Assembly (NCBI GenBank): GCA_029448655.1
Contig: JACCLO010000003.1
Span: 3,844,001-3,908,000, forward strand
Length of the DNA: 64,000 bases
Source of the DNA: Wolfiporia cocos
Lineage: Eukaryota > Basidiomycota > Agaricomycetes > Polyporales > Phaeolaceae
Direction: 5' to 3'
In this document: positions 1 through 12,193 of the stretch, in pieces
How positions within the stretch are numbered: the stretch's first letter is position 1
Layout: each line of letters begins with the position of its first letter
Position numbers and translations under genes: made by a program
Notes under the pieces: generated by a model
Told to the model about the DNA's origin: nothing
Seen by the model: only the letters and a program-made list of their open reading frames with translations
The model's database searches: none

Positions 1-450
1 GCGGGTCTCCAGTTCCCCGTCGGTCGTGTTCACCGTCTCCTCAAGAAGGGCAACTACGCGCAGCGTGTGGGTGCGGGTGCTCCTGGTGCGTTATCTCCAG
101 CGCTTTGGTCGCAAAATATCGAATCATTCCATGTATTGCTTAGTCTACCTCGCGGCTGTCCTTGAATACCTTGCCGCCGAGATCCTTGAGCTCGCTGGCA
201 ATGCTGCGCGTGACAACAAGAAGCAGCGTATTGTCCCTCGTCACCTTCAGCTCGCCATCCGTAATGATGAGGAGTGCGTTCAATCTTCAGTATCTACCTG
301 GGATGCACGAACTTACCTTTGCTCAGGTTGAACAAGCTCCTCGGCGATGTTGTCATCAGCCAGGGTGGTGTCGTCCCCTTCATTCTCCCCGAGCTCCTCC
401 CCTCAAAATCGAACAAGGGCAAGAAGGAGGGTGCGTCGCAGGAGGTGTAA
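1..450 (+). CDS. HTA1: Histone H2A, 3' part (5' end outside window)
   Basis: Core histone H2A, the partner of H2B in the nucleosome. The window opens inside the coding sequence at [19 protein letters not shown]. Exons are 1-85, 144-273 and 327-450, joined by introns of 58 and 53 nt. The joins restore the family sequence [16 protein letters not shown] and [19 protein letters not shown]. The protein ends in SQEV followed by a TAA stop at 448-450. The C-terminal SQE motif, the phosphorylation site used in DNA damage signalling in fungi, marks the canonical/H2A.X-like form rather than H2A.Z. The N-terminal tail and promoter lie upstream of the window. Identification is certain; only the copy number of the gene is unknown. 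Confidence 0.96.
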
Positions 451-1832
451 ACTCGTGGACGTTCATTTGGCATCTTTCTGTCGGATTGTATTTTGTACTT
501 ATCTCATCTCGTATTGTGCTTCCTAATTCACTTCCCGTGTATCAGTAATCGAGCGCATGTTCGAAAAACGATCTTGATTCATAGGAACCTCCTGCAACGA
601 CCGCCTTGGGCGGTGTCGATTTGTCGAATTCATCTGGACGGATGATTGCGTGCGCCACTCATTCTGATCGTTGTTGTCGCCACTCGCAGCAGTCATAAGA
701 TCTAAGGCCCTTCGTCTACTCGTAGGGATGTGAAGGCACTTGCATTGGACGGAGCACTGGTCTCATGTCTGCTTGCGTTCCGCCTCTGCTCGCGATCTTG
801 AAATGAACATTGCAAAGCAAACGATTATATCAGTTGGCGATGCCATTAGTAGAAACCCTGGTAAGCCTCCTTATCATCTCTGTCTGTGTCTGATACGCTT
901 TGAACCATCCCATGTCCCAGGTGGCATATTAATGTATAGGCAAGCTGCAAAGATCTGGTCGGCGTCCTCGAGAGGCAAACCAGCGAGAAGCTGAGTAAGC
1001 ACATCATCTTTTACCGTGGCGGGGACTTCAATGACAGGGTCAAATGAAGAGCTAATGAAGAGCACAGTACCTTGGCCCTTCGTTGTGGCTGCAAACGTAG
1101 AGTCGGCTGGTGCTACCCAAGTATTCCGACAGGACGAGGACGTCGGTCCATCAAATCACTCGTTACTAACGCTTCTCCGCGAGTAGATGATACTCAACGA
1201 CGTGGCTGCTTGTGATCCGAGGGTGCGCCACATGGTTTGCGATACCTCCCCGCAGCCGCGCTGCAATGCCGTCGCAAAGTTGTGACTGCCGTAGTGCGCT
1301 TACTTTCCACCGATTGTGACTTGAGATCCGCGCTCTGATGTCTTGCTATCGGGCGTGGCTCAGAGCGCAGCGATACACACAGGAAGTGCCCGCTCACAAG
1401 GAACGACTGATAGACACATGCTGCTAATGGGTGATGCGAGGGCACTAGTCAAGAAGATTACCAGCGTGGTGTCAGCTACTAAATATCGATGACTCGCAGT
1501 TGGCGAACCGCGTCTTTCTTCGTGTGAGTCTCCTATCATTCCACAACGCTGAAGTCTAGTTCAACAGTGGGGCGCAAGGGCAGGAGCAAGCCCCGCGCGC
1601 CGGCGCATGTTTTGCGCCGAACGGCCCTCTTCTCATGGGGTGCGGCACAGATGCGATTGATCTCCGCGGGTATCCTCTGCGCTCGCAATACAATTTCAAC
1701 TGCATGCGGCAAAACGGATGACAATGCGGAGGAAGCCGTTGTATACAAGTCCAGGTAGAAAGTACTGCAGGGTTCAATATATAACATTATCAGGCATCTG
1801 GTATCCACAAGCAGTCCGTATGCGTTAACAAA
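451..1832. other. Intergenic, with a possible minus-strand coding remnant
   Basis: About 1.4 kb between H2A and the next gene. Most of it shows no convincing gene. On the minus strand, roughly 1160 down to 874, an open stretch reads like ordinary protein (for example FISSSFDPVIEVPATVKDD and LLAGLPLEDADQIFAACLY). It has no ATG of its own, and I do not recognise the family. A second minus-strand stretch (about 1790-1540) also has protein-like composition. They could be exons of one poorly conserved gene or fossils. I could not join them with convincing splice sites. Confidence 0.3.
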
Positions 1833-2602
1833 TTACACAAGGTGGCGGGGCTTTGACGCTTCCGCCTTCTTCTTTTCCTCCTGCTCCTTCCGCCACTCCT
1901 CGAACAGTTTGAACTGCTCGCTCTTGAGCGCCTCTTCTGCAGCGACCTGCCGCTCATGCTGCGCGCGTGTCTCAGCCAATTTCTAGTGTTCATAGTGAGT
2001 GCCGTTACATCTCAGAGCGAATCTCAGCGAACTAAATGCCACTCACAGCTTTGAGGCTCTGTACAGTTGAAAGCACGGAATCCAGCGTCGCTTCAGACAG
2101 CTCCGAGATCTGGAAGAATATTATCAACAGCGAGCAGCGACGGTGATACGCCCTGGCGTACCGTATTGCCAGCCTGCTTCCCGAGCGCATGGATGCGCAA
2201 GTGATCTTCCTCCCATCGGTCAGAGGGCATCGGTGGCGGGGGGATGTGGGGTACTGGCGCCGGCTGCGCCTGCTGTTCAGGCTCCGGCTCCGGCCCCGGA
2301 TGGCGCACCGACCTGCATCCAGAATGCGACCCCCATGACCATCCGTTCCCTTGCACGACAACCGTGTCTTTGCCCTGAGCAGCCGCCCCGCTTTCGGCCG
2401 GGGCGGCGGGCGGCGGGAGGCGGTCGCTGAGGCAGCGGTGTGCCTTCCACGCGTGCCTTTCGTGCGCCTTGAAGTAGAAGCTGGCGGAGGCGGCGCCGAT
2501 GAGGAACCAGACCAGACGCGAGCTGCGGTGCCCGCGGAAGTGGAAGTGGCGCCAGTGCTCGTGGGGGTAGGGGTGCATCCAGTGGTGCGACCAGGGGTGC
2601 AT
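1833..2602 (-). CDS. Small membrane-anchored protein of unknown function, copy 1
   Basis: Three exons on the minus strand, 2602-2162, 2109-2047 and 1982-1833, all joined in phase 0 (introns of 52 and 64 nt), give 217 residues. The His/Trp-rich N-terminus is followed by one hydrophobic segment, LVWFLIGAASASFYF, near residues 30-45. A proline-rich spacer comes next, then a short helix (ISELSEATLDSVLSTVQSL) and a charged coiled-coil-like tail rich in Glu, Lys and Arg that ends RHLV. A related gene with the same exon layout lies at 47220-47847. I know no function. A single-pass tail/signal-anchored organelle protein would fit the layout, but that is inference. The start is the ATG at 2602, the first in the open frame. 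Confidence 0.7.
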
Positions 2603-4321
2603 TGTAGGCGGTATTGAGGGGCGAATGGCTGCTGGGTTGTATCGCAGTTGTGATGGTGCCGCAAAGCGAGCTACGGTCGTCTATAAATCCTGCAGAGAAG
2701 CTCCCCTGGAGCGCTGCTTCGCCTGCCGAGCAGTCTCGTCAGCGCGGAATTGCGAATGGCCCCGGCGGCACTGTTCCTGTCTGAGTTCGGCGCAGACATG
2801 TTCACCTGAATCACCTCGCATCGGCATATGCGCGATGGCGCGTGTCGCGGTATACGCGTCTGCTCGGCAGCGGCGGCGGCGCTCAGTAAGGCCGCGCAAG
2901 CACGGCATAGCCCGCTACCGGTGTGCGGGCAGATCAATGCGTGCAGTACAGAACAAACAGAGAAGTAGTCATAGCTTTCGTATAGGCGGCTGTATATCTC
3001 GCTCTGCCCCACCCCCCGCCCCCCAAACCAATGTGTGGTTGTGAATTGTCGCGCTCGCGCGTTGCAACGCGTCTAGCACGCTGTAATTAGTACCGGCATT
3101 TTTGAGACATTACTTACTGCTGCTTCAATAACTATATGCTCTGTATATCCTATGGGTATACAACAATAGTAGCTCAACTTTGAAACAGATAGTACTGAAG
3201 ATGGAATGGCTGACGTCAATGACCACTTGTGGGGACTCCTTGGGCGGCAGCTCACATAAGCAGGAGTGTACTCGGAAACTACATGCAGCACTAGAGGCTG
3301 AAGGTAGCGACTCGAAGACTATGGTGCATGTTCTAGCTATTCTCTACTTAGCATCGCGGACTTGGCGAGCTTGCTGCGGGCATTTTTGCTGATTCTTTGC
3401 AGGTCTTGCTTGATGACAGCATCCAGAGGAAAGATGCCCGGAAGGCATTCCAACTGAGTCAACCCAAAAATCAAGGCACTTCAACCATATATATGTTCGC
3501 CACAATCCGAGCTATCCGAAGAGTCTCTGCTTTCTTGTGATTTTTTATTTGAGGCGAATAAGCTAGACCCAAGGATCATGTTGCATACAAATTCATGAAT
3601 GGGGAAGATATCAGATTGATAGCTGAGCAGGCGTGTATTCGCACAATATTACTACTGGCGCATACACGTACCAACACGATTGTTAATGCTGTGATAATGT
3701 AGGGTACACAACGCGGGTCAGGCAACGCTATAAGCTATAAGCGTTCAAACGTTCACCGTCTGGGTGCGAGACTAGGACACTTTGCTGTCGGAGACATCCG
3801 GATCAGATATTTTGTTACTTATGTTCCCACACATACAAGCTGATAAGAAAAATTGTAACCGGAGACCTGCCCTAAAGCCCGAGGGAAATTTTGAAACCTT
3901 TTGCGTTCCGATTTACGCTCCAAGACCCACTACCTCCGGTAGCGGGAAAAATACCTGAATTGCAGTGTTGAATGTACTATGCGCCGAAGTATTTTAATGA
4001 TCAGGGCGCCTTCCATTCAACCGCAACCACATCAGTCTGCATCTGATTGTAAGAACAATGCAACGAACGTCACATAGTAAGAGTCAGCGACTGCAAGTCT
4101 ACAAGTCTGAGTATCATATAGTTGTTTCAGCAATATGCACAAGTGAGAGCTGGCAAGCAAAGTGGCATGGTGTGTGGCGGTGTGGCACGGCGACCAATGG
4201 TCTTGCCACTGGCCACTGGCCACTGCACAGGGCGCGGACCATTATGCCCGTGATATAAATTGAACTATGGCGCCTCGATCCATTCTACTCCTCTTCCCAA
4301 TCTTCAGCTCCTCGCCTATCC
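2603..4321. other. Intergenic region, 1.7 kb
   Basis: No gene found on either strand. The right end holds three tandem copies of a 7-bp unit (TGGCCAC, about 4205-4225). A TATA-like TATAAAT at 4254-4260 lies 62 bp before the next start codon. The middle (3450-4000) is AT-rich with many stops in all frames. Confidence 0.5.
4254..4260 (+). promoter_or_regulatory. Probable TATA box
   Basis: TATAAAT sits 62 bp upstream of the ATG at 4322. A pyrimidine-rich stretch follows (4280-4320) where transcription could begin. That placement would exclude the out-of-frame ATG at 4267 from the mRNA. Confidence 0.45.
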
Positions 4322-5447
4322 ATGAAGAAGCATCCGCGAGATCCGAGACGCATCAGCGCCGAAGAACGCATCCGGGTGGCCCGCGAAATGTGTCTGGAAA
4401 GGAGACGGCCTGTGTCTGTCACGGAGCTCATCGAACAAAGTATCCCACTCACCTTTCGTCCACGCAAGCCCGTCTCGCACGAAGACGCAAACAAGCTCCT
4501 AGCTATCCTCCTCTCTCCAGCTGACAGCGCGCGGTCAGAGAATTCTATGAATCACCAGGTGGTGGCCACGCCTTCGTCGAGCAATGATCCCAACAGCGGA
4601 CGCACCTGTAACACGAACGAACACGAAGATGACACGGCATGTCCAATGGAGCTCGGATCTCCTCTCTTACCATCCATATTGACCGCACGCCCGGGTACCA
4701 GGGGCATCTATACCAGTCGGAACGATAAATGTACAGGGCTTACCAGCGCCACATCAACTCTTCAACCACAACAGCAACCTTCCATTTGCATTCGCTCTGT
4801 GAAATCTGTCGTCCGAGACCATGACTCTGCGCAGGTTGCTCACTGTACTGACACCAAGGCTGCACCTCCCGCGGAGGAGTGGCGTGTGGCCACCGAAGCT
4901 CACCACGGCCCACAGCGCAGTCGAACAATATACATGACGAGAAATGCCAGGGCGACCGTTGAACAAATCGAGCAGCAACCAAGGCTTCCGCAGGGCATTT
5001 TGAAGGGCATTATCGACGATGTCTGGGAGGTAGAAGACATCATCGACCCGCATGTGGAATCTACTACGATGCAGGTATGCTGTCAAGATATGATTCGCTT
5101 ACCCAATTTGCTGCTTCATCATATCCATCAGCTGATGACATCTGCTTGTGCCACAGCATTTGGCAGAAAATGAACGTGCGATGCATGTTGGGACCATCTT
5201 CAACCCGCTGTGGGCCTGCCACCCACAAGAGATAGCATATCACAAGACAACGTCGACCGTGGCGAATCGTCCGCGTTCTGGCGTCCCCCGAGGTTGGGTT
5301 CGCAAGACTGGGTCGCATAACGCCAGTGGGGGGTGGAATCTCCATGCTTTTGAGAATACTCCAGGCATAGATGCAGTGAGGGCAGGACGTTATGGCCCAC
5401 GGATGTTAGCTGGTATGAGCAGATCGAATGCTTATGGTGGCAGATAG
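4322..5447 (+). CDS. Hypothetical protein, two exons
   Basis: Exon 1 is 4322-5074 and exon 2 is 5157-5447. The 82-nt intron has GTATGC...CCACAG borders and leaves the frame in phase 0, giving 347 residues. The N-terminus is basic (KKHPRDPRRISAEERIRVAR) and could be a nuclear targeting or nucleic-acid-binding segment. The middle is Ser/Thr/Gln-rich and looks disordered. The C-terminal 40 residues are Gly/Arg/Asn-rich. No catalytic motif, membrane segment or known domain is visible. A TATA-like box and a codon-like composition across the splice argue that it is real. I cannot suggest a function. Confidence 0.6.
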
Positions 5448-5666
5448 AACATCGATCAATGAGGTTTCTTCGCTACGCGAATAGGTTTTCGAGGGGCCTC
5501 CGAGAGGTTGAAGAGATGTAGAATAGTCAGTAGCATAAGCATTCATAAACCTTACATGGTATCCTAGATTGCATAACAGGCGGTCCGCAACTTGAACCTT
5601 CCGCCGGCTCAAACTCTCGACGACCAGAGGCTGCGAAGATATCAATCCCTCATCCAAAGAGTCAGA

Positions 5667-8600
5667 TCACTTGTCCACAACCTCGTCCTCCGCATCGCTC
5701 GCCATCGTTCTCCGCGAGAACTCGGACACGCGACTGACACTGGTGCGCACACCACCGTGCCCGCCGCCATACGTGCGCGAGCCCGCCCGCGAGAGCCCGG
5801 TCGCGCCGCCGCCGCCGCCGCCGCCGCCAGGGGAGCCCGAGCGCGAGCCCACCATCGACGTCCTGTTGATGTTGCTGACCATGCTGCTGACAGAGCCCCC
5901 TGCGGCCCTCGGTCCCCGCGCGAGGCGCGGCCCGCGCAGGCGGCCGTCACCCGCGGTCGGCGTCGTCGGCGTCGCACCCGGCGGGGGCGACGGGCTGCGC
6001 GGGGGAATGTGGGGCGAGCTGGACCGGCTGTCGCCCGAGCGCAGGACCGGCGGGATGCTCGGTGACGAGAATGCGGGCATGGGCAGCTCCGGCGACGTGG
6101 GCTCTGGTGCAGAGAATGACGGCATGGGCAGAGAGCCGACAGGGGAGTCGGGCTCAGGCGGGGGCTCCCTGAATGTCGGGCGCGGAGGAAGGTCATCTGT
6201 CTCAGGCGGGGGTTCCTTGAATACCGGGTGAGGAGGGATCGAAGAGGCCTGAATAGGCGGAGGAGGCACCAAAGGCGTCTCTACAGCGAGTTCTGAGGGT
6301 GCTGGGGCGGACACGGGGCTCCGCTTGTCCTCGATGTAGATATCGCCAGGAGCCGGTGGAGGCGGAGGAATCACCTCAGGAAGAGACTCCAGTTCGGCGG
6401 ATACTGTCGTTCCGGATTCGCTACCTTCGTATGCGCTGTTGGGACTTCCAGCGATTTTAGGAAGTAGAGGTTCATGATGCGGCGGACTGGAGCGTAGTTT
6501 CTTCCCAGTGCGTTGTTCAAATTGCTGTGCTTGCAGCTCCCTGAGATCAGCGCTGCCGTTCAAGCGGCTACGACTCATGCGCATGTCGACTGGTCGAGTA
6601 CGACGGCGGACCGGAACTTTGCGTTGGGACTCCCGCTTCTTCCTCTCAATCGTGGGCGGCAAGATGACATCATACTTGTTCAGCAGATCCATGAACAGTA
6701 CTAAGTCACAGAAATGAATACATAGTATGCACCAGCAGATATCGCACTCACGGGTGGGATGACGGTCCTGGATAGAGAATTCTGATTCTTGCCTTGGTCT
6801 CAATATCGCTGCACGGTGCTAATGAGTATGGAGGTGAGACATACAAAATATGAACTCACTTCTGCCCATTGTTAGGGCCAGCTTGTTGATGTAAACCTCA
6901 TTTGACTCTTCACTTTCCGCTCCAGATGTAGATTCAATGAGACTAAAGACGCTTGTTCAAGCCCTCCACGCACGTACAACGAAAAGGACACGTACTCCTT
7001 TAGGTGCTTCACAATGATATCGAGTGCCGTGAGATGGACCTTAGGCAGCCGCTGCAGAGCCGCCTGCAGCTCAAGGATATGGTGCTCTTCAGTGAGGGCC
7101 TCTTCGGCTTTGGCGCTTGAACCCACTGACATTGCCAAATATCAATTCGGCGACGATCTTGCATGACTCGGATCTTCTTACCTGTAGGGTACAGCTTCCG
7201 TAGCTCCTCCCAGCCTTCATACAAACCAAGCGGTGGATCCAGTTCCAATGCCCACAACTTAACTGCACCGGCTAGCACGGGCGCGTCATATTTGGCAAGC
7301 GCATCATTTGGCAAAGACTCCTGAGGCGGTACAGCGTTAAGAGTTTCCCTGAGGTGGTGGACCGAGGTAAGGGGGACGTCATAGATCCAGGTCTTGCGTT
7401 TTTCTGGAGACATGAAATCCATCAATGCATAGCCACGTGGATATCAGCGCAGTATACACACCTATGTCACTCGGAAGCTTGGCGTAGGTATCACTTAGAG
7501 TAGTGAGAAGAGTAGTTAAAACGGAAGGGACCTCTTCCTTTCGCTCCTCAGATGCCGCTGAGCCTGGAGCCCAGAACCCACTGTCTGCCCACCGCCTGAG
7601 GTCGATGCCGAAAACGACATCCGACTCGTCATGTGTTACAGATTCATAAACCTGCGGCTCCGGACGGAACGGGCCAGTGCGATGGCGCTCGATGAAGACT
7701 TTCAGGTCAGCTTCGGGATGGTATGAGTCGACCAAAGTGGCAGATCGCTCAAAGGAAGGATCGTAAGCCTTCGCCAGCTTAGACACAGCATCCTGGTACT
7801 GTTTGAGGACTAGGAGACAGTCAGAATGTTGGACCTGCTACTTCGACTCGATGACCAACCTGTCTTGACCGCACGCAGCCTGTCCAATTCCCACTTCTGC
7901 AATGTCTTGAGTGTTTCTTCAATCTTCTCTTCAAGAGCTAGTCGCTGCCTGTCCAATTTGCGCACCGCGACGCGATACTCCTTGTCAGCCGCTTCAGCTT
8001 CACGGCGGGCCCGGATATGCACCGGCTCAACCCCATTCGTATTGAGAGCCTTCGACACAAGCGATGCGAACGTGGTCGTACGCTTCGCCATCTCTTCAGC
8101 AAGTGGCGTCAGGTTCTTCTGCAACGGCGAGACAGGTATGTCGGATTTAGCGTTGGGTACGTCAAGAGTAAACGCCTGAACAACAGCATTAGAACCGGAA
8201 GGCGCGGTGTTTGGAGTGACCGGAATGCGTACCTTGGGGCGGAACTGATAGAAAACGTCGTTCGCGTTCTCAAAGTCGTTGCCGAGGTCACCGAGCCTGC
8301 GCAAGAGGTTGTGCTTCTCCGTCAGCTCCTTGGCCGCAATCGCCGCGCGATCTAGGTTCCCCTCAAACTCAGGCGCTCTCTCCTTAATCCACGTCGCGAA
8401 CTCCTCGCCGCTGAAGCACTCCTGATACTCTCCGAGCAGCGGGAAGCGTATCGCGCGCAGGGGGAGCTCGGCCTTTGCACGCTTGAACAGCGCGGATACG
8501 TCGGCGGGTGCCATCGGCACGCCAGCGATGACGATCGGCGGGAGAGGGGCGGCCGGGACCGGGTTCGTACTCAGGCGCGCAGGCGGCAGGGGCGGGGACA

Positions 8601-9677
8601 TGGGCGGGGGCGATGCAATAGGCGGAGGCGATGCGATGCGCGGAGGCGTGGCGACAACCCCGTCGGCGCGCCCCTTGCCCTTGTCGACCTTTGGCAAGAC
8701 CTGAGGCGTGCCCCTGGGTGTGCCCTCGGCATCTGCATCGAAGTGCACCTCAGGTTTGGATTCCTCCGCAGCAGCATTGCCGGCAGCAAGGCGCAGCTCC
8801 TTGAAGCGTTGCGAGATGCGCTCTGACATTGTCGGCGTCCGCGTAGGCACGCGCCTGTCTCGGGGCTGGAGGTTGGGCGACGTCGTAAATTTGTCTCCAG
8901 CAGGCGGAATGGGCGCGAAACGAGCACTGGCAGAACGTTTCAAACTGTCTGTGAGGATCATCGACTGCCCAGGACTTACTCGTCCTCCGCCTCATCTGCA
9001 CGACGCGTCTTGGTCAAATAGTCGTTCTTGAGCTTCGTGACGTCTGCTTGAGACTGCTCGTACGCATACATCCAGCCGTCAAGGACGTGATGTTTACTCC
9101 CCCTCAAACGTTCCTGGACACCGGCTGTGAGATCACGGCACTCGCATTCGAGACCACAGCCAATTGACCTTATACCCGGTCGCCCACTTCTCGAACGGAG
9201 TTACAACAGCATCTCGCAGTTCAGTCGCCACCGCCTCATGCGCCTTGCCTTGCGTGACTGACTCCTCCTTGAGCCCGCGAAACGCGACGTGAAGCGAGGC
9301 ACCTTCATCGTGTGCGAAGGCCTTGCCTGTATGCAGGAGTATAAGCTGCGCTGATAGTACGCGTGGCAGTATGGCTCACCCGCAGAGGCAGATGCAGACA
9401 AGGTAGCTGCAAGTGCGCTCTCGGCAGCAGCCCGAGCCTATGTCCTTGTTGGAATGAGCTGAAGAGGATGTTGGATCGCTAACCGCACCTTGATGAATGC
9501 GATAACTTCGTCATCTTCCAGAACGCCCTAAGTCTCACCGTAAGCATATACGCGATGTAGGCGGCATGTGCGATCTCGCACTTTCTCGAGCTGGGCATAC
9601 AAGACCTCCAGTCCCTTCCTGTAGTCCTGCGACCAGAACGAATTCTGGAACGTCAGCGGCAAGGAGAGAACTGCCAT
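5667..9677 (-). CDS. RGD2: F-BAR / DEP / RhoGAP protein (Rgd2 type)
   Basis: A membrane-curving Rho GTPase regulator on the minus strand, about 1,150-1,200 residues from roughly a dozen exons. The start is the ATG at 9677 (first exon 9677-9582). The FCH start LTFQNSFWSQDYRKGLEVLY is followed by the first F-BAR helices. A DEP domain (about 8540-8240; FPLLGEYQECFSGEEFATWI) is inserted before the second F-BAR half (coiled coil near 7990-7700). The RhoGAP fold (about 7640-6750) follows, with VFGIDLRRW, KYDAPVLAGAVKLWALELD and VHLTALDIIVKHLKDL. The tail (6650-5669) is Pro/Ser/Gly-rich and probably disordered. The same domain order occurs in yeast Rgd2, which acts on Cdc42 and Rho5. The residue at the usual arginine-finger position looks like Asp (codon 7378-7380). 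One proposed intron (8945-8979) is only 35 nt, so exon borders there are uncertain. Confidence 0.85.
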
Positions 9678-10311
9678 AGTCGACAACGCGAAGTCTGTCG
9701 GCTCGCAGGGGTTCAGACGAGATGGTGGGCGCGTGCCCAACGTTCTGTAATGTGGCTGCGGATTTGCGCAGAATAGGCAGGCAGCAACGTGCACGCCAGT
9801 ACCGCTGAGAGAGACGTGTACGGTTGAGGTGGATTCGAGCTGATCTCTATATGTAGCAGCGCTCGCACTGAACGACGAGCGGTGGCGGTGTTCATCACCG
9901 TCGGGAGATACACTGAAACGTGACGGCGCTTTAGCGGCCTAGATCGCCTACAAATTCATCTATACTACTCAGGAGGCAGCTCAACAAGGCGGGGAGGCAG
10001 CAGGGGCTTCCGCGTAAGTCGGAGGCTGGAAGCGGTACCTGACTATGATCGCGAGATAAAGGAAGCCCCGTAATTCGTGAAGCTCGCGGTTGAGATTGGG
10101 CAGTCATGAAATCGATGCATACGCGGACTGCTTTCATTTGCAGACCACGATGACTTCCACCGATTATCATGATGCATAGGGGATATCCCCACAGATCCTC
10201 CACGAGCACAAGAACAAAAGCCAAACGATAACTCACCTGTCGCCGGAACTGGCACTTACGCAGAACAGTACACCAACATGCAAGCGACGCCAAGCGGAGA
10301 GCATTGCATTA
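9678..10311. other. Intergenic region between RGD2 start and mL44 stop
   Basis: About 630 bp that must hold the RGD2 promoter and 5' leader and the mL44 3' end. I see no further gene and no clear TATA box. Confidence 0.5.
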
Positions 10312-11671
10312 CTATATGTCCTCTAAGCCGTCGTCGTCAGTTGCTCTCGAGTGCCGACCCGGTGCCAGCGTGCCCGTCCGCCCCGAGCTGCCGTACAGCA
10401 CCTCCGAATCGCTCATCTCATTCGCAACGTACGCCGCCTCCGCGTCCCCCGCTTCGAAAACGCTGCCGAGACCGCCCGAGAACGTTGACGATGGCAGTTG
10501 CACCAGATGTGGTGGCGTCCGCGTGAGGTACAGACGGTGCAGGGAGTCCTCCGCCGCCTGCATAGGAATGAGCATGGATTTGGACAGACACATTCTACGA
10601 CGTACCCGGAACTCAGCCATTCTCAGCGAGCTACCGAACCCCTCCCCAAGTTTGTCAACCCCTGAGTATATGCCGACCACGTATATCGGGGAGTTCGAGT
10701 GGCGACCTGTCTCTTTCAATAATCTAGAAAGGGTTGAAATGAATGAGCCATCATCACGACAACATAAAAATCCGGAGACAGGCTATGATGGAACGGAGAC
10801 GATGGAAAACGCGACTTGAACTGTTCGCTCATGAAGTAGTTTGGGCTTCTGCAGCGCGGTAAAAGGTAAGAGGGATAGTTACAGTACCTTGAAACTGGTC
10901 GTTCTCGTCCGTATTTCGCTACTGTTTCTGACAGCGCCCGTTTGGGGTCGCGGAATTTGATCATGCTACGCAGATCAATATCCCTACTGAGGAAGAATTT
11001 GTGTGCGAATTCGCGTGCTGAAAGCAAAGAGCGATATTGGTACACCAGCGCAGTTAACGCTCTCGGGACAGAGGATAGAGCATCTGGGTGAAGCACCGGC
11101 GGCCGTAGGTGTGTCATTGGCTAGCAAATTCCCGCCGCTGTAAGGCTACACATGTCGCAAGAGTTGGATGACATACTGTTCGGTGCCATCGTAGGAGCTG
11201 AGTCGCCCCCATCTCTTTTGCAATGCTCGCGCAAGTCGTTGGGCCGACATAAGCACTGACGGCCGCCATCATAACGCGCGTCGGTAGGTGCGGAAACGAG
11301 GAGTTGACGTGTTCCGCCGCAAAGAGACCCAGCAGTGAGTTCCCCAGAGTAGCAAGGTTCGCGTTTGTCGCAGGCAGCGGTTCGTCCGGTTTATGTCGAG
11401 TGTAGAAAGAAACATATGACGGGTGCGTGCATGCTTGCTGGATGACTTGCGGCGACGTCAGCACGCGTTCCAGCCCTATGCGGTGCGCAAATGCGGTCAA
11501 TGAGGCGGTCGTTGGAGGCTGCAGCTGGGCCCATGCTTGCGGGTCGAAGAAGTGGGGATGGGAGGGGTCGGAGACGATGGCTTCTTTTGGAGGAAATACG
11601 CGGACATTGGCGGGGGACACAGAGGCTAGCTTGGCCGCCGTCGATGCCAGACGCTTTTGTGCATAGCCCAT
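10312..11671 (-). CDS. MRPL3: Mitochondrial large-subunit ribosomal protein mL44 (Mrpl3 type)
   Basis: A structural protein of the mitochondrial large ribosomal subunit with an RNase III-like fold plus a dsRNA-binding domain. Exon 1 (from ATG 11671) carries a basic leader (MGYAQKRLASTAAKLAS) that fits mitochondrial import, then the RNase III-like core (FAHRIGLERVLTSPQVIQQA; NLATLGNSLLGLFAAEHV). Later exons give SVPRALTALVYQYRSLL and FRDPKRALSETVAKYGRE. The dsRBD reads SPIYVVGIYSGVDKLGEGFG joined across the 10558-10605 intron to AAEDSLHRLYL. Catalytic acidic residues of true RNase III are not apparent, as expected for mL44. A variable 50-residue acidic tail ends at the stop 10312-10314. Four exons in total. 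The gene is divergent from CPS1. Confidence 0.88.
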
Positions 11672-12193
11672 TGGCGATGAGCTCGGCGGAGACGGTGAGC
11701 TCGGGGTTGGCCAGCACGTCTACACTCGCGCGAATGCGCGCACGACAAAAATTAGGTCCCAATCGGGAAACACGCAGACCCCGTGCCCTCTGTTCGCGCT
11801 CGGAGTGTCCCGGGGTCTGTTCATCATAGCGCGTCCACAAGCTTCGCTGGTGGTTATCCTCTCTGCGTACTTTTGTTCTCGTTAGCGATTCCTTCAATGC
11901 AGACTATATAAAGCTGTTGCGTTATGTCCTTGGCGACACATTTACTCTAGCGTGAGACGGTCCAGATCTTTCCATGTGCACGTTCGAGGGCACTGGCAGT
12001 CCGAGGACCGTCCAAGACGTACGCTTATCACGGGCCCACAATGCAACATCTTACGGTATCGTGTATCAAAAGTCCCTGAGCTGACACAAGCACATTGACA
12101 CGGAGTACACGGATGGGCGTGCACGGTCTAGCGGAAGATGTATAAAGGAACGGAAGAATAGGCCTTGCACCCCTTCGTGCCGTCCCTGCTCTC
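11672..12193. other. Divergent promoter region mL44 / CPS1
   Basis: 522 bp between the two start codons. It holds two TATA-like sites: TATATAAA near 11904 and TATAAAGG at 12141-12148. No coding sequence is seen. Confidence 0.5.
12141..12148 (+). promoter_or_regulatory. TATA box of the carboxypeptidase S gene
   Basis: TATAAAGG lies 53 bp upstream of the ATG at 12194, a usual distance for a fungal TATA box with a short leader. Confidence 0.55.

Noticed and set aside
4267..4524. 85-codon ORF starting just before the gene at 4322
   Set aside because: Out of frame, and the ATG lies within 7 bp of the TATA-like box, so it is probably not in the mRNA.
5592..6231. Long plus-strand ORFs (157 and 186 codons) opposite the RhoGAP tail
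   Set aside because: Antisense shadows of the Pro/Gly/Ser-rich, GC-rich coding strand.
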